DNA from: Waddlia chondrophila WSU 86-1044
GTDB lineage: Bacteria > Chlamydiota > Chlamydiia > Chlamydiales > CAMCWV01
Assembly: GCA_945882915.1 (NCBI GenBank)
Contig: CAMCWV010000002.1
Location: 1 to 43,820 of the forward strand
Direction of reading: 5' to 3'
Length of the DNA stretch: 43,820 nucleotides
Shown here: piece by piece, positions 8,631 through 17,191 of the stretch
Layout of the letters: every line of letters starts with the position of its first letter
Numbering within the stretch: position 1 is the first letter of the stretch
Position numbers and translations under genes: made by a program
Notes under the pieces: model-generated
Seen by the model: only the letters and a program-made list of their open reading frames with translations
Told to the model about the DNA's origin: nothing
Databases searched by the model: none

Positions 8631-9197
8631 AGCGGGAGTGAGCTGGTTGACGTAGCATTTATAGCAGGCGGGAAAATATTTCTCTTCAGCGCCAAGGTCT
8701 ACCCTAGGGCCGTCAACAGAAGCTACACCATTGGCATGCTTAAGGTTCATCGTAGCCTTGCGGTCACAAAAAGCGCAGGTCGTTTTGATCTCCTCAATGC
8801 TGTCAGCAAGCTCCATTAAGCGTCTAGAGCCTTCAAAAAAGTAGGAGCGAAAGTCCGTGCGAAGGCCGTAGCAAATCACAGGCACTCCTCTCTGAGAGCT
8901 AATTTGCCGAAGCTCATCCACGTGAGCAATAGACAAAAACTGCACTTCATCTACCAAAATACAATTCACCCCTTCGACATCAATATCTAAAAGGCGCGTA
9001 TTTTGCCCCACAAGAACGTCAGCTGCAATCTCTAATCCCGCACGAGATTTAATGTTATCCACACCAAAGCGCACGTCCAAAGCAGGCTTCATTAAAATAA
9101 CTTTCTTCCCTTGCTGACGGTAGTTATGTGCAACGGCAAGGAGGTTAAGGGTCTTAGCACTACTCACAGCGCCATGTCTAAAGTACAGTTTAGCCAT
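8619..9197 (-). CDS. tdk: Thymidine kinase
   Basis: Phosphorylates thymidine (and deoxyuridine) in pyrimidine salvage. I place the start at the ATG giving MAKLYFRHGA, which matches the conserved N-terminus of type II thymidine kinases and has AGGGGG just upstream. The open frame extends 53 codons further upstream, but that stretch does not resemble the family. The 192-residue length is normal. The P-loop at about residues 9-16 is GAVSSAKT, with alanine where glycine is usual; some family members share this. DEVQF supplies the catalytic glutamate, and two CxxC pairs (CAFC, CYKC) form the zinc site. It is followed by the decayed element B. Confidence 0.93.
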   Translation of the reverse strand: MAKLYFRHGAVSSAKTLNLLAVAHNYRQQGKKVILMKPALDVRFGVDNIKSRAGLEIAADVLVGQNTRLLDIDVEGVNCILVDEVQFLSIAHVDELRQISSQRGVPVICYGLRTDFRSYFFEGSRRLMELADSIEEIKTTCAFCDRKATMNLKHANGVASVDGPRVDLGAEEKYFPACYKCYVNQLTPALAR

Positions 9198-9288
9198 TGG
9201 CCCCCTTTCTATCTTCCTTATCTTTGTCATCTTCATGCTTACATTGTCGTCGAACCGATCAACAGGGGCGATGTTTTTACAATTACCC

Positions 9289-9723
9289 TTATTGATTAAG
9301 TGTTTCCAACTGAGCGTCCATGCACTCTTTTCGCTGTTCGAGTCCTTTGATGGCATCTGCAGGAGTGTCAGAAGCTTTCATGTTTTTAATTTCCATGTCG
9401 ATAGCAGCAAGCTCATCGCCTACTTGTTTGAGCTGACTTGTATGTATATTTTGCGCGTTATCAGGATGATTATTTAAAGCAGTTAGCTGAGGCTGTACGG
9501 CTTCAAGACGCTCCCTTAAAGCCACAAGATCAGTGTCTTTGCTATCTTTGCTGCCCAAAACAACAGCAGGAGGCGTACCTGCCAAAGAAACCGCGTTGTC
9601 TGGACCATGGCAGGCAGCGCAATTTGGCCCAGCACCATCTGCTGTATTGGCAATACCCGCAGTTGACAGCGTGAAAATAGCAAGAACAGTCAGAATAGAA
9701 TATTGTTTTTTTCTAGCTAACAT
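9289..9723 (-). CDS. Small exported protein with one CxxCH haem-c motif and a helical tail
   Basis: Start chosen at the ATG 7 nt after GAGG; the open frame continues upstream only with TTG. A signal peptide is likely (basic ARKKQ, then a hydrophobic run to about residue 22, TAGIANTADG at the cleavage region). Immediately after it comes CAACHGP at about 35-41, the covalent haem-binding signature of c-type cytochromes. The rest (70-144) is charged and heptad-like, suggesting a coiled coil, with no obvious distal methionine in the usual cytochrome fold position. At 144 residues it could be a mini-cytochrome or a cytochrome domain worn down to its haem motif. It lies upstream of tdk in the same direction, 91 bp away. 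Confidence 0.7.
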   Translation of the reverse strand: MLARKKQYSILTVLAIFTLSTAGIANTADGAGPNCAACHGPDNAVSLAGTPPAVVLGSKDSKDTDLVALRERLEAVQPQLTALNNHPDNAQNIHTSQLKQVGDELAAIDMEIKNMKASDTPADAIKGLEQRKECMDAQLETLNQ

Positions 9724-9784
9724 AGAAGTCCTCACATTTAAGAACAAGTGAGGTCATCATGCATATCCAGGTTTCTGGTGTCAA

Positions 9785-9804
9785 TAGCGAGGAGCTCCCC
9801 GCTA
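9785..9804. terminator. Hairpin overlapping the stop codon of the 58-residue gene
   Basis: TAGCGAGGAGCTCCCCGCTA folds into a near-perfect stem. There is no T-run after it in the minus direction, so its strength as a terminator is uncertain. Confidence 0.4.
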
Positions 9805-9978
9805 TTCTTCCTGGATCCCTTCTTCGATGATCTCGCGTGCGGCTTGCTTTACTGTTTCAAGTCCATTAGGAAAGCCCACTAATCTTAAAAGGGCATCCAC
9901 ATGTTTGATTTCAGCAAGTAGCTGGTCATTAGCGAATTCTAAATACGCAATTTTTTGTAGTACTTGTTTCTCGCTCAT
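9802..9978 (-). CDS. Conserved-looking small protein, 58 residues, unknown function
   Basis: The ATG is preceded by a strong AGGGGGG ribosome binding site, and the frame is open for 58 codons. The product begins MSEKQVLQKI, is mostly alpha-helical with regular leucine spacing and an acidic end (EIIEEGIQEE), and has no signal peptide or membrane segment. Composition and codon use look like a real gene. I do not recognise the family. A small coiled-coil or adaptor protein would fit. It lies between the CxxCH protein and lepA and is read away from lepA. Confidence 0.7.
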   Translation of the reverse strand: MSEKQVLQKIAYLEFANDQLLAEIKHVDALLRLVGFPNGLETVKQAAREIIEEGIQEE

Positions 9979-10313
9979 TGTCCCCCCCTGGTCAGGATGA
10001 TGAACTAGCTTATGCTAGAATCGTGCCAGATTCCGGAGCGTCCAACACACACAGGAGAAAGAACAAAAACAGGGGGAAGAACAGGCTAAACAGGATAAGA
10101 AACCTAAATATTTAAGATAAAATTAAAGCCCAATGCTGCGAAAGTATTTATGATTTATCCTACTTTCTATCCTGTCGCCGTAGGCAATCCTGTTTATCCT
10201 GTTTTTTCTTCTGCTCTTTTTTATCTCTGATAGGCTTGCGGCCACCCCGTGACATTTAAACTAGAGATTGCTAAAGTCTTGATGTCGTGAGTTTTCAACC
10301 GAGTATCTGATAC
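9979..10313. other. Intergenic region with an imperfect inverted repeat of ATCCTGTT units
   Basis: Between about 10066 and 10100 several copies of AACAGGAT occur; between 10156 and 10215 their complements recur (ATCCTGTTTATCCTGTTTTT), making an imperfect stem with a loop of about 80 nt. It resembles dispersed 'ATCCTGTT' repeats known from other bacterial genomes. No promoter for lepA stands out. Confidence 0.5.
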
Positions 10314-12122
10314 ATGTTTAACTACAATCTCAAGCTAATCCGCAACTTTTCTATTATTGCGCATATTGACCATGGCAAATCAACAATTGCAGACCGCCTT
10401 CTGGAGCTGACGCACACCATTGCCGCTCGCGATATGCAGGCTCAGATTTTGGATAACATGGACCTTGAAAGAGAGCGTGGCATTACGATTAAAGCCCACC
10501 CAGTCACAATGCTTTACAAAGGAAAAGACGGCGAAACCTATCAAATTAATTTGATCGACACTCCTGGACACGTCGACTTTACCTACGAAGTCTCTAGATC
10601 ACTTGCTGCCTGCGAAGGGGCTCTTCTCGTCGTGGACGCCGCCCAAGGCGTTCAATCCCAAACTCTTGCAAATGCCCACCTCGCTATTGAACGGAATTTA
10701 GAAATCGTTCCTATCATCAACAAAATTGACCTGCCAGCGGCAGATATTGAAGGAACAAAAAAGCAAATTGAAGAGATCCTGTGCATTGATGCCACTAACG
10801 CCATCGGTTGTTCGGCAAAACTTGGCATCGGCATTGACCAAATCCTTGAAAGAATCATCGAGCAAGTTCCCCCACCAAAAGAGCCCAAAGATGACCTTTT
10901 ACGCGCTCTAATCTTCGACTCCCATTACGACGCTTACCGCGGAGTCATGGCCTACATTCGAGTCGTCAGCGGCGAGATCAGAAAAGGGACTCGCATTTTG
11001 ATGATGGCATCAGGGATAAAATTCGAAGTTCTAGAGGTGGGCAAGTTCGCCCCTAAAGAAACGGCTGTTGATAGCCTTCGTACCGGAGAAGTCGGGTACC
11101 TCGTAGCTAATATAAAAAATACTGCAGACATCAAAATTGGCGATACGATCACAAAGGAAAAACCTTCCGCTCCAGAACCGCTCCCAGGATTCCGACTCAT
11201 TACGCCTGTCGTTTTTGCCGGTATCTACCCTGTTGATGCTGACGATTTTAAAGCGCTATCAGATGCTTTAGACAAGCTGAGAATTAACGACTCAGCCTTG
11301 CATGTAGAAAAAGAAAGTAGCAACGCGCTTGGCTTCGGATTCCGCTGCGGGTTCTTAGGCTTGCTGCACATGGATATTGTCTCTGAACGGATCCGCAGAG
11401 AATTCGACCTCGACATCATCTCAACAGCTCCTAGCGTTATCTATAAATTTACGATGCGAGATGGCTCGGTAAAAGAAATTGACAACCCAGCCCAAGCTCC
11501 AGACCCGTCCACTATCGAAAAGATCGAAGAGCCTTTAGTTCTGATCCATATCATTACTCCTGTCGAATTCTTGGGTGCAATTATGAGTCTTGCTCTGGAA
11601 AAACGAGGAATAGGGGTCAAAACAGAAACGATGAGCGCTAAGCGTCTTTTGGTGACCTACCGAATCCCGCTCAACGAAATTATCATCGACTTCCACGACA
11701 AGCTAAAGTCAGTGTCTCGTGGGTATGCCTCTTTTGATTACGAGCCTGACGGATACGACCTTAGCGACATCATTAAACTTGAAATTCGCGTAGACGAAGA
11801 ACCTGTTGATGCCTTCTCGTACCTGATTCACCGCAGCAAAGCTCAAGGAAAAGGAAAAGCCATCTGCGCAAAGCTTCTAGAAGTCCTTCCTGCCCAACTA
11901 TTTAAGGTTGCAATTCAGGCGGCTATTGGTGGCAAAGTAATCGCAAGGGAAACTACCAAAGCGATGCGTAAGGACGTTACTGCTAAATGTTACGGCGGAG
12001 ACATCTCTCGTAAGAGAAAGCTCTTAGAAAAACAGAAAAAAGGAAAGCAGAAGCTAAAGCTAATTGGAAAGGTGAATATCCCTCCAGGCGCCTTCATGGA
12101 AGTGCTGAAAGCGGGTGAGTAG
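10314..12122 (+). CDS. lepA: Elongation factor 4 (LepA), ribosome back-translocase GTPase
   Basis: A 602-residue translational GTPase, usual length about 600. The G domain shows AHIDHGKST (G1), DTPGHVDF (G3), NKIDLP (G4) and SAKLG (G5) within the first 180 residues. Beta-barrel and EF-G-like domains follow, and the LepA-specific C-terminal domain ends in the typical lysine-rich stretch followed by [15 protein letters not shown]. It acts on stalled or mis-translocated ribosomes. The 3' end overlaps by 29 bp the convergent gene on the other strand. The ATG has only a weak upstream GAG. Confidence 0.97.
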   Translation: MFNYNLKLIRNFSIIAHIDHGKSTIADRLLELTHTIAARDMQAQILDNMDLERERGITIKAHPVTMLYKGKDGETYQINLIDTPGHVDFTYEVSRSLAACEGALLVVDAAQGVQSQTLANAHLAIERNLEIVPIINKIDLPAADIEGTKKQIEEILCIDATNAIGCSAKLGIGIDQILERIIEQVPPPKEPKDDLLRALIFDSHYDAYRGVMAYIRVVSGEIRKGTRILMMASGIKFEVLEVGKFAPKETAVDSLRTGEVGYLVANIKNTADIKIGDTITKEKPSAPEPLPGFRLITPVVFAGIYPVDADDFKALSDALDKLRINDSALHVEKESSNALGFGFRCGFLGLLHMDIVSERIRREFDLDIISTAPSVIYKFTMRDGSVKEIDNPAQAPDPSTIEKIEEPLVLIHIITPVEFLGAIMSLALEKRGIGVKTETMSAKRLLVTYRIPLNEIIIDFHDKLKSVSRGYASFDYEPDGYDLSDIIKLEIRVDEEPVDAFSYLIHRSKAQGKGKAICAKLLEVLPAQLFKVAIQAAIGGKVIARETTKAMRKDVTAKCYGGDISRKRKLLEKQKKGKQKLKLIGKVNIPPGAFMEVLKAGE

Positions 12123-12675
12123 CCTTAGAAGCTGCAGCCAACTCCTCCGGAGTCCAGTTCTCGGTAAGAACAGTGGTAAACTCTCCTAAAGGGGAGGCGC
12201 CATACGTCTTAACAAGAACCGGATGATCGTCTGCATCAAGCAACTTCACCCCATTAAAAGAGTCCCCAAGTTCCGTATAAAACATCTGCTGAGTCGACAC
12301 CTTTAATCTATGAGGAGAGGTTGTTATGCATTGACGGCATTTCCCTGCTTTAAAGTAGTAGGTCTCAAGCAAAATAACGCGGTCATCTTGATTGCGGATA
12401 AGTGAGGTGGACTGCCCTTCATTTTCACTGACTACAGAGCTACGCCAAGCAAGTTGATCGGCAGACTTAAGCCTTCTAAAATCAAGGAGATTAGAGTCGT
12501 AAACCAGAGAGACAAACACGCCTCTCTCATACTTTTCAACTGTGATGTGTTTGTAATAGGGGTCTGTGATAATCCGGTAACTTAAAGGCTCTTGTAATAA
12601 GAGTTTATCAGAAAGCTTATCACGCCCCTTGGGGCAGCCTTTGCTCCAATAGTAGTCTCTAAAATAAGGAAACAT
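12094..12675 (-). CDS. Hypothetical protein, 193 residues
   Basis: Not recognised. It is a soluble-looking protein without signal peptide or membrane segment, with one CRQC pair near residue 113 and a fairly hydrophilic, beta-rich composition. Coding runs the whole length and the 3' end overlaps lepA tail to tail. Its start codon is formed by the outer end of an element A remnant: the sequence before the ATG is AGAGAAATAT, a mutated form of the AGGAGTAT found at intact ends. The original N-terminus may therefore have been lost or replaced by the insertion. Confidence 0.65.
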   Translation of the reverse strand: MFPYFRDYYWSKGCPKGRDKLSDKLLLQEPLSYRIITDPYYKHITVEKYERGVFVSLVYDSNLLDFRRLKSADQLAWRSSVVSENEGQSTSLIRNQDDRVILLETYYFKAGKCRQCITTSPHRLKVSTQQMFYTELGDSFNGVKLLDADDHPVLVKTYGASPLGEFTTVLTENWTPEELAAASKATHPLSALP

Positions 12676-12723
12676 ATATTTCTCTTAGCTGAAAACGGGA
12701 ATTTGGACGGCACCAAAGCCGCG
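12675..12723. repeat. Element A, copy 5, one arm only, decayed
   Basis: Reads TATATTTCTCTTAGCTGAAA, then ACGGGAATTTGGACGGCACC and AAAGCCGCGC, so one arm survives and the other is gone. The outer end abuts the start codon of the 193-residue gene, and the inner end runs into the stop codon of hpf. Confidence 0.85.
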
Positions 12724-13377
12724 CTAAAAACTATTAGGCTCGATAAGACCGTAATTATGATCACGGCGGCGATAAAGAACTCTAATCTTTAGGTCAGCTT
12801 CGTCGCGGAAGATCAAGAACGAATCTTGAGAAAGCTCCATTTTCATGACAGCTTCATCGATTGTGAGGGTCTTTAAAAGGCGCGTTTTCTTTTTAATAAC
12901 GTGAGGCGTGTATTCGTTTACTTCACGTTTCATTGATTCTGCTTCAATCGCTTCGTTTACTTCATCAACATCTTCAGGGGGGGCACTAATAACGTCTACG
13001 CTCATATCGATAGCAGGAAGACCTTTGGCTTGATGGTCTTTCATTTTCGTCTTGTATTTGCACACTTGAGCTTGAAGACGGTTGGCTGCTTTATCTATAG
13101 CGGCATACATATTGTCTCTACTTTTTGAAGAGAAGTTAGCACCCGCTCTGCCAGTTACCTTAATCTTAAAGTGGGTGGATCTCATCACCATAACAACTTT
13201 GTGCTCTGGCTTATCTTCTATGATGACGGCCACCTCGAGGATTCCATCGGTAAAACGCTCTACTTTAGAAACTTTCTCAAGAATGTAGTCTTTCATTGCA
13301 TCATCAACTGAGTAGTCATGTCTCCCGGTTATTGTGATATTATATCCTTGCTCCGCAATCTTTGTCTTCCGGTTCAT
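12724..13377 (-). CDS. hpf: Ribosome hibernation-promoting factor, long form (HPF/YfiA)
   Basis: Binds the 30S decoding region and promotes 100S ribosome dimers during dormancy. At 217 residues it is the long type: an N-terminal ribosome-binding domain (about 12-115, opening YNITITGRHDYSVDDAMKDY), a linker, and a C-terminal dimerisation domain (about 155-217, with KTLTIDEAVMKMELSQDSFL and FRDE). The stop codon is at the boundary of an element A remnant and the last residues (IEPNSF) are unusual, so a natural C-terminus may have been trimmed. GGGG at 8 nt supports the ATG. For a chlamydia, a role in elementary-body dormancy is a reasonable inference. Confidence 0.92.
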   Translation of the reverse strand: MNRKTKIAEQGYNITITGRHDYSVDDAMKDYILEKVSKVERFTDGILEVAVIIEDKPEHKVVMVMRSTHFKIKVTGRAGANFSSKSRDNMYAAIDKAANRLQAQVCKYKTKMKDHQAKGLPAIDMSVDVISAPPEDVDEVNEAIEAESMKREVNEYTPHVIKKKTRLLKTLTIDEAVMKMELSQDSFLIFRDEADLKIRVLYRRRDHNYGLIEPNSF

Positions 13378-13636
13378 GCAAAACCCCTGTGTGTGTATGT
13401 TGTGACCACTTTTAGCCGCATCATACTCTTAAAACTTTAAATTTCACCACACAAAATTTAAAGAAGGGCCAAGCCTTATTTGAGCGCAGCCCGTTTGCGG
13501 AGGTTGCCATGGCCGAACTGGCCGCAGGCGGCCATGATCTATGGCACTGGCATGGCTCTTCTAGGTGTGGCTGAAAACAACTATTTGAGGAGATATTGTT
13601 TTGAGAGAAACTCAACTACCGGGGTCAAAAAAAATA

Positions 13637-13710
13637 TGCACCGAAGAGGGATCGAACCTCTAACCACTCGGTTCGAAGCCGAGTACTCTATCCAATTGAG
13701 CTATCGGTGC
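13637..13710 (-). tRNA. tRNA-Arg (anticodon TCG)
   Basis: The reverse strand folds as a 7-bp acceptor (GCACCGA/TCGGTGC), a D arm, an anticodon stem CTCGG/CCGAG with loop CTTCGAA, and a T arm AGAGG-TTCGATC-CCTCT. Anticodon TCG reads CGA. The discriminator base is A, and CCA is not encoded. Confidence 0.95.
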
Positions 13711-13785
13711 TAAATAAACCCAGAGAAAAGGAAGTGAATACAAACGTTTTACCAGGAATGCCCATTTTAAGGTAAGCCTCAAATA

Positions 13786-14121
13786 TATACTCCTCTTAGC
13801 CGAAAACGGGAATTTGGGCTAGCGGGAAAGCTCCCACTAAAAGTTTATTTTCTAACTCCTGAGAGACAGGGCGGTTTTATCAAGAAAGATTTGACGCTCA
13901 CAGAGGGGTGTTTTGGCAGGGCAATCGCATAAGGAAATTTTTAAGCAGTCTGAATACTTTCGCGCCCTACATTTTAAATTGTGTCCCATAGAAGAGGGGA
14001 CAAATTAAGTCCTGTAGATCCGTCCGGAGCTTGGATTTTTATTTACATTTATAGTCGATTAAATCTCAAATAATAGGCTTTCGCGCCGTCCAAGTTCCCA
14101 TTTTCAGCTACGAGGAGTATA
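13786..14121. repeat. Element A, copy 6, interleaved with element C
   Basis: The left arm (TATACTCCTCTTAGCCGAAA) and right arm (TTTTCAGCTACGAGGAGTATA) are 300 bp apart. Directly inside the left arm begins one arm of another inverted repeat (element C, 13832-13906), whose partner lies outside the right arm (14164-14239). The two inverted repeats are thus interleaved rather than nested. The rest of the interior (13907-14075) shows no open frame or homology that I recognise. Confidence 0.88.
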
Positions 14122-14239
14122 TCTCACCTCTTTTCTCTTGTTTTTCTCTCACGTTCTCTCACGCCTCTGTGAGCGTCAAAGCTTTCTTGATAAAATCGCC
14201 CTGTCTCTCAGGATTTAACAAATAAACTTTTAGTGGGAA
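13832..14239. repeat. Element C: inverted repeat with arms of about 75 bp
   Basis: 13832-13906 and 14164-14239 are reverse complements with a few mismatches and a small indel; they share GACAGGGCG, TCAAGAAAG, TTGACGCTCACAGAGG and their complements. Just before the second arm (14128-14171) is a stretch of about 44 bp that is repeated at 21553-21597. Confidence 0.85.
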
Positions 14240-14351
14240 CTGCTGCTCGTTGGCGAGCGCCCCTGGACAAAAAAGGATGGAAACCGCACTCTGTTAGAGA
14301 GCGCTCCCTGCCTTAAAATCCGCCCCTATTTAATACGATTTTTTTTGAATT

Positions 14352-15764
14352 ATGATCCCTGGCAACAAACCTCAACAAGCCATCCGTCAGATCCGCTGGC
14401 TCACCCAGGCCCTTATCCTAAGCGCCACCCTTAATATTGGCCTTTTAGCGACCTTCTTTTACCTTGTTGTCAGAGACCGCCCATCAAGCGCCACCTACGA
14501 GCTTAAACCCGCTACAAAAGAGCAGCAAGCCTCTCCTGTAGCAGACTCCCGCAGTAACTCCGAAGTTCTCCGCTCCTTCAAGGGCATGCCCTTTGGACAG
14601 CTAGTCATTAAGCTTCAAGACTCCCGTTTAGTAGAAGATGGCTACTCTCAACGCGACCTCGCACTCGCTGCACTTGTCACCTACCACCACTTCAACATCA
14701 CAGAAGCCCTTCCCGGCCAGGTCATGCAGCAAAGGCAGCTCACCTTTGATAAAGAAAAGGATCCCAAATACGAAGCTATCACGATCTTCCCCGGCCTCTC
14801 AAATCAGCAGTACGAATCGCTTATCCACTACATCAATGCCGAACGGTGGCCGCTAACAAGTAAGGGGCTATTTTTAGAGCTAAAAAAAGAGAATTTACAA
14901 GGGGACAGCTCCCTTGCTGAGGCGTTTTTCCTAACCCCAGAATTTATCGTTATTGAAGTCCTCTTTAGCCGCTCAGAAGTTCCCGTGCAAAAAGAAGAGC
15001 TCCTCGCCCTCGTCAGAGAGGGGGACTGGCAAATGCTAGCAGACTTCACCGAGCAGCAGCGGGTCTCCCAAGACCTCTCTTCTGCAAGGCGCCATAGGTT
15101 CTTGCTCGATTACATCGGATGCCACTCTCAAAAGGCTGCCTATCTGATGCTAAAAACTGATGGTTCTTTTGCCGCGAAAAAGCTTAATAACAGCCAAGTA
15201 ATGAATTTTCTGCAACTGCTTGACACCCCCACTAAAGAGACCCACACCTTTGCTCAAGAGCTCTTAACTAGCCCCAGAAGCGATGAGGTCTGGAAAATGG
15301 CCGCAGCAAGACTCTACGACTACGCCAAAGAGCCCATGCCCGCTCCATACAGCCACATGGCAGCTCTGACAAAATTCATCCCAGAAGAGATCCTTGCCGA
15401 AAAAGTAAAACATGAGGGAGCCGAAATCCACGAAACCCGCCTTGCAGCAAACTCTAAAATGCATGTTGCTAAGTTAAGCCCCATTGCAGCGGTCACTCCA
15501 ATAGCAACACCTCCGACTGCACCGCCGATAAAAGCTCTGCAAAAAAAACCGCAGAAAGAAACAACTTTAAAAGAAATAACTCAGAAAGAGCCAGCAAAAC
15601 CAAAAGAAAAGCCATCTGTACAAATCCACATCGCACAAACAGGCGACACGCTTCCTAAGCTAGCCAAACAATACCAAGTCAATGTCGCAACCCTAAAAAA
15701 ACTCAATCGTTTAACCTCAGATAACTTAAAACCTGGAACTGCTCTTAAAGTACCACTAAGATAA
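14352..15764 (+). CDS. Membrane-anchored protein with C-terminal LysM domain
   Basis: The 470-residue protein has a single N-terminal membrane segment (about 18-41) after a short basic tail, so most of it should face the periplasm. The middle (60-350) is a helical region without a recognised motif. A proline/lysine-rich linker (about 380-422) follows, and the last 45 residues form a LysM domain (HIAQTGDTLPKLAKQYQV ... LKPGTALKVP) expected to bind glycan chains of peptidoglycan. In chlamydiae that would be the division-septum peptidoglycan ring. It is followed after 17 bp by the DUF155 gene. The ATG lacks a clear Shine-Dalgarno, so the start is provisional. Confidence 0.8.
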   Translation: MIPGNKPQQAIRQIRWLTQALILSATLNIGLLATFFYLVVRDRPSSATYELKPATKEQQASPVADSRSNSEVLRSFKGMPFGQLVIKLQDSRLVEDGYSQRDLALAALVTYHHFNITEALPGQVMQQRQLTFDKEKDPKYEAITIFPGLSNQQYESLIHYINAERWPLTSKGLFLELKKENLQGDSSLAEAFFLTPEFIVIEVLFSRSEVPVQKEELLALVREGDWQMLADFTEQQRVSQDLSSARRHRFLLDYIGCHSQKAAYLMLKTDGSFAAKKLNNSQVMNFLQLLDTPTKETHTFAQELLTSPRSDEVWKMAAARLYDYAKEPMPAPYSHMAALTKFIPEEILAEKVKHEGAEIHETRLAANSKMHVAKLSPIAAVTPIATPPTAPPIKALQKKPQKETTLKEITQKEPAKPKEKPSVQIHIAQTGDTLPKLAKQYQVNVATLKKLNRLTSDNLKPGTALKVPLR

Positions 15765-15781
15765 GAGGCTGACTTAAAATC

Positions 15782-16558
15782 ATGCGTTGTGTTGCTTACT
15801 GTACGGCTAATTCTTATAACTTCAGGGCCCTTCTGGAGTCACTGCGCGAGCGTTATAAACCAACGACCTATCGCGATGTTATCCATGTCCCGTACGATGA
15901 TAGCGCAAGCGATGTCTTCTACTTTAACTACGGCGCTATTGTCCTCTGGGAGGTCTCTGAAGCCCAAGAAAAAAAGATTCTTGAAGAGCTTAAGCCTTTT
16001 GAGCTGCGCAGAGTAAAGCACATTGAACATGACGAATTCGAATTCACTTACGGTAACACCTCAGCTGTCCACCGCAATCAATTCGTTTTGCAAACGCGTA
16101 GCGTGCTAACAAAGCTTGCCATCTCTTATGCCCTTGCGCAGTCCGTCAAGCTAACAATCTTTGAGCAAACTATTGATTTGACAATCACAAGCACCACTTA
16201 CCTTGCTGAAGACCTTGCTAAAAAGGGGAAAATCTCTCTAACAAGAAAGGAAATCTCCCAAAAAATTGGAGAGCTTTTCATTGAGAGGAACTCGATCAAT
16301 ATTCACTCTGACATTCTCGATACGCCAGAGCTGTTTTGGGAATATGACGAGCTCGAGCCTCTCTATCAAAACACGGCTCATTATTTGGATATCAAAAAGC
16401 GCGCTGACATCCTAAACAGCCGTCTTGACATCGTTGCAGAGCTCTTGCATATGCTTAGCGATGAGCTTAAACACAAACACTCCTCTGCCTTGGAATGGGT
16501 CATTATTTGGCTGATTCTTTTAGAGGTGATCATGGCGATTGGATCGAGGCTTATTTGA
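15782..16558 (+). CDS. DUF155 / YagE-RMND1 family protein
   Basis: The 258 residues show the family hallmarks: [18 protein letters not shown] at about 46-63, DEFEFTYG in the middle, [21 protein letters not shown] at about 177-197 (read as two overlapping pieces), and a C-terminal membrane helix (about 236-254), here followed by a short tail. Eukaryotic relatives (RMND1, Rmd1) are mitochondrial membrane proteins tied to translation; the bacterial role is unknown. Its stop codon overlaps the start of yidD, indicating translational coupling. From memory, Chlamydia also has a yagE-like gene close to recO and pheT. Confidence 0.88.
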   Translation: MRCVAYCTANSYNFRALLESLRERYKPTTYRDVIHVPYDDSASDVFYFNYGAIVLWEVSEAQEKKILEELKPFELRRVKHIEHDEFEFTYGNTSAVHRNQFVLQTRSVLTKLAISYALAQSVKLTIFEQTIDLTITSTTYLAEDLAKKGKISLTRKEISQKIGELFIERNSINIHSDILDTPELFWEYDELEPLYQNTAHYLDIKKRADILNSRLDIVAELLHMLSDELKHKHSSALEWVIIWLILLEVIMAIGSRLI

Positions 16559-16770
16559 CGATCAAAACTCCTTTTTTACTTCTTATCCGCCTTTATCAAC
16601 TCACGATCAGGCCGCTTCTTGGGCCTTGCTGTCGCTTTGCCCCCTCCTGCTCAGAGTATGCCATAGAGGCCATAAAGAAGCATGGCTGCTTCCAAGGGTG
16701 TTGGCTTGCCTTTAAACGGCTCTCCAAATGCGGCCCCTGGCACTGCGGCGGCCACGACCCCATCCCCTAA
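16555..16770 (+). CDS. yidD: YidD membrane protein insertion efficiency factor
   Basis: I choose a TTG start: it overlaps the preceding stop in the form TTGA, has GAGG 6 nt upstream, and gives a 71-residue protein of normal family size. A longer frame starting 60 bp upstream lies inside the DUF155 gene. Conserved YidD features are visible: [31 protein letters not shown] and [11 protein letters not shown]. It is thought to help YidC/Sec membrane insertion at the cytoplasmic face. Confidence 0.92.
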   Translation: MTIKTPFLLLIRLYQLTIRPLLGPCCRFAPSCSEYAIEAIKKHGCFQGCWLAFKRLSKCGPWHCGGHDPIP

Positions 16771-16792
16771 AAATAAAAAACAGGGTTTGTTA

Positions 16793-16956
16793 TATACTCC
16801 GCTTAGCTGAAAATGGGAACTTGGACGGCGCCAAAGCCCCGGGGCTAAACGATCGCAAGTGCCCTTTGTATTTCTAATACTAAGGCACTTGCGATCGTTC
16901 AGTCGCGGGAGCTTTCGCGCTAGCCCAAATTCCCGTTTTCAACTACGAGGAGTATA
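16793..16956. repeat. Palindromic element A, copy 7, with nested element D
   Basis: Arms TATACTCCGCTTAGCTGAAA and CAACTACGAGGAGTATA enclose a GC-rich inner part and, at 16848-16899, element D. The left arm has the ACGGCGCC interior type and the right arm the GCTAGC type. Confidence 0.92.
16848..16899. repeat. Element D, copy 1
   Basis: AACGATCGCAAGTGCC and its exact reverse complement flank an AT-rich 20-nt loop. A second copy, with the same AACGATCGCAAGT core but a different inner stem and loop, is at 31561-31617. Confidence 0.85.
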
Positions 16957-16977
16957 TACTCCGCTTTGTTTTTTTGG

Positions 16978-17007
16978 TTGATTGAAGAAAGGCTAATCTG
17001 TTACATT
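16978..17007 (+). promoter_or_regulatory. Putative promoter of tRNA-Leu
   Basis: TTGATT and TACATT are separated by 18 bp, and transcription would start about 10 nt before the tRNA. The match to the major sigma consensus is partial. Confidence 0.4.
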
Positions 17008-17023
17008 CTCTCATGATTTTCAC

Positions 17024-17106
17024 GCGGAAGTGGCGAAATGGCAGACGCACTACCTTGAGGTGGTAGCGGGAGCAATCCCATGGGGGTTCAAGTCCCCCCT
17101 TTCGCA
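17024..17106 (+). tRNA. tRNA-Leu (anticodon GAG)
   Basis: The acceptor stem GCGGAAG/CTTTCGC contains one G-T pair. The anticodon stem is CTACC/GGTAG with loop TTGAGGT, giving GAG. A long variable arm typical of a class II tRNA and a T arm GGGGG-TTCAAGT-CCCCC are present. The discriminator is A and CCA is not encoded. Confidence 0.96.
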
Positions 17107-17109
17107 ATA

Positions 17110-17159
17110 ACAGGTCTCTTTTAAAGTTTTACCAAACAACAAAAGAGACCTGTTTTTTT
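17110..17159 (+). terminator. Rho-independent terminator after tRNA-Leu
   Basis: ACAGGTCTCTTTT pairs with AAAAGAGACCTGT and is followed by seven T. It should terminate the tRNA transcript, with recO converging from the other side. Confidence 0.9.
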
Positions 17160-17191
17160 GAAACAAAAAAAACACAAGAGAGACAAGTGTT

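Noticed and set aside
9198..9356. N-terminal extension of thymidine kinase
   Set aside because: No resemblance to the family; the conserved MAKLYFR start has AGGGGG upstream.
13480..13713. 77-codon plus-strand reading frame
   Set aside because: Runs across the tRNA-Arg gene antisense; shadow frame.
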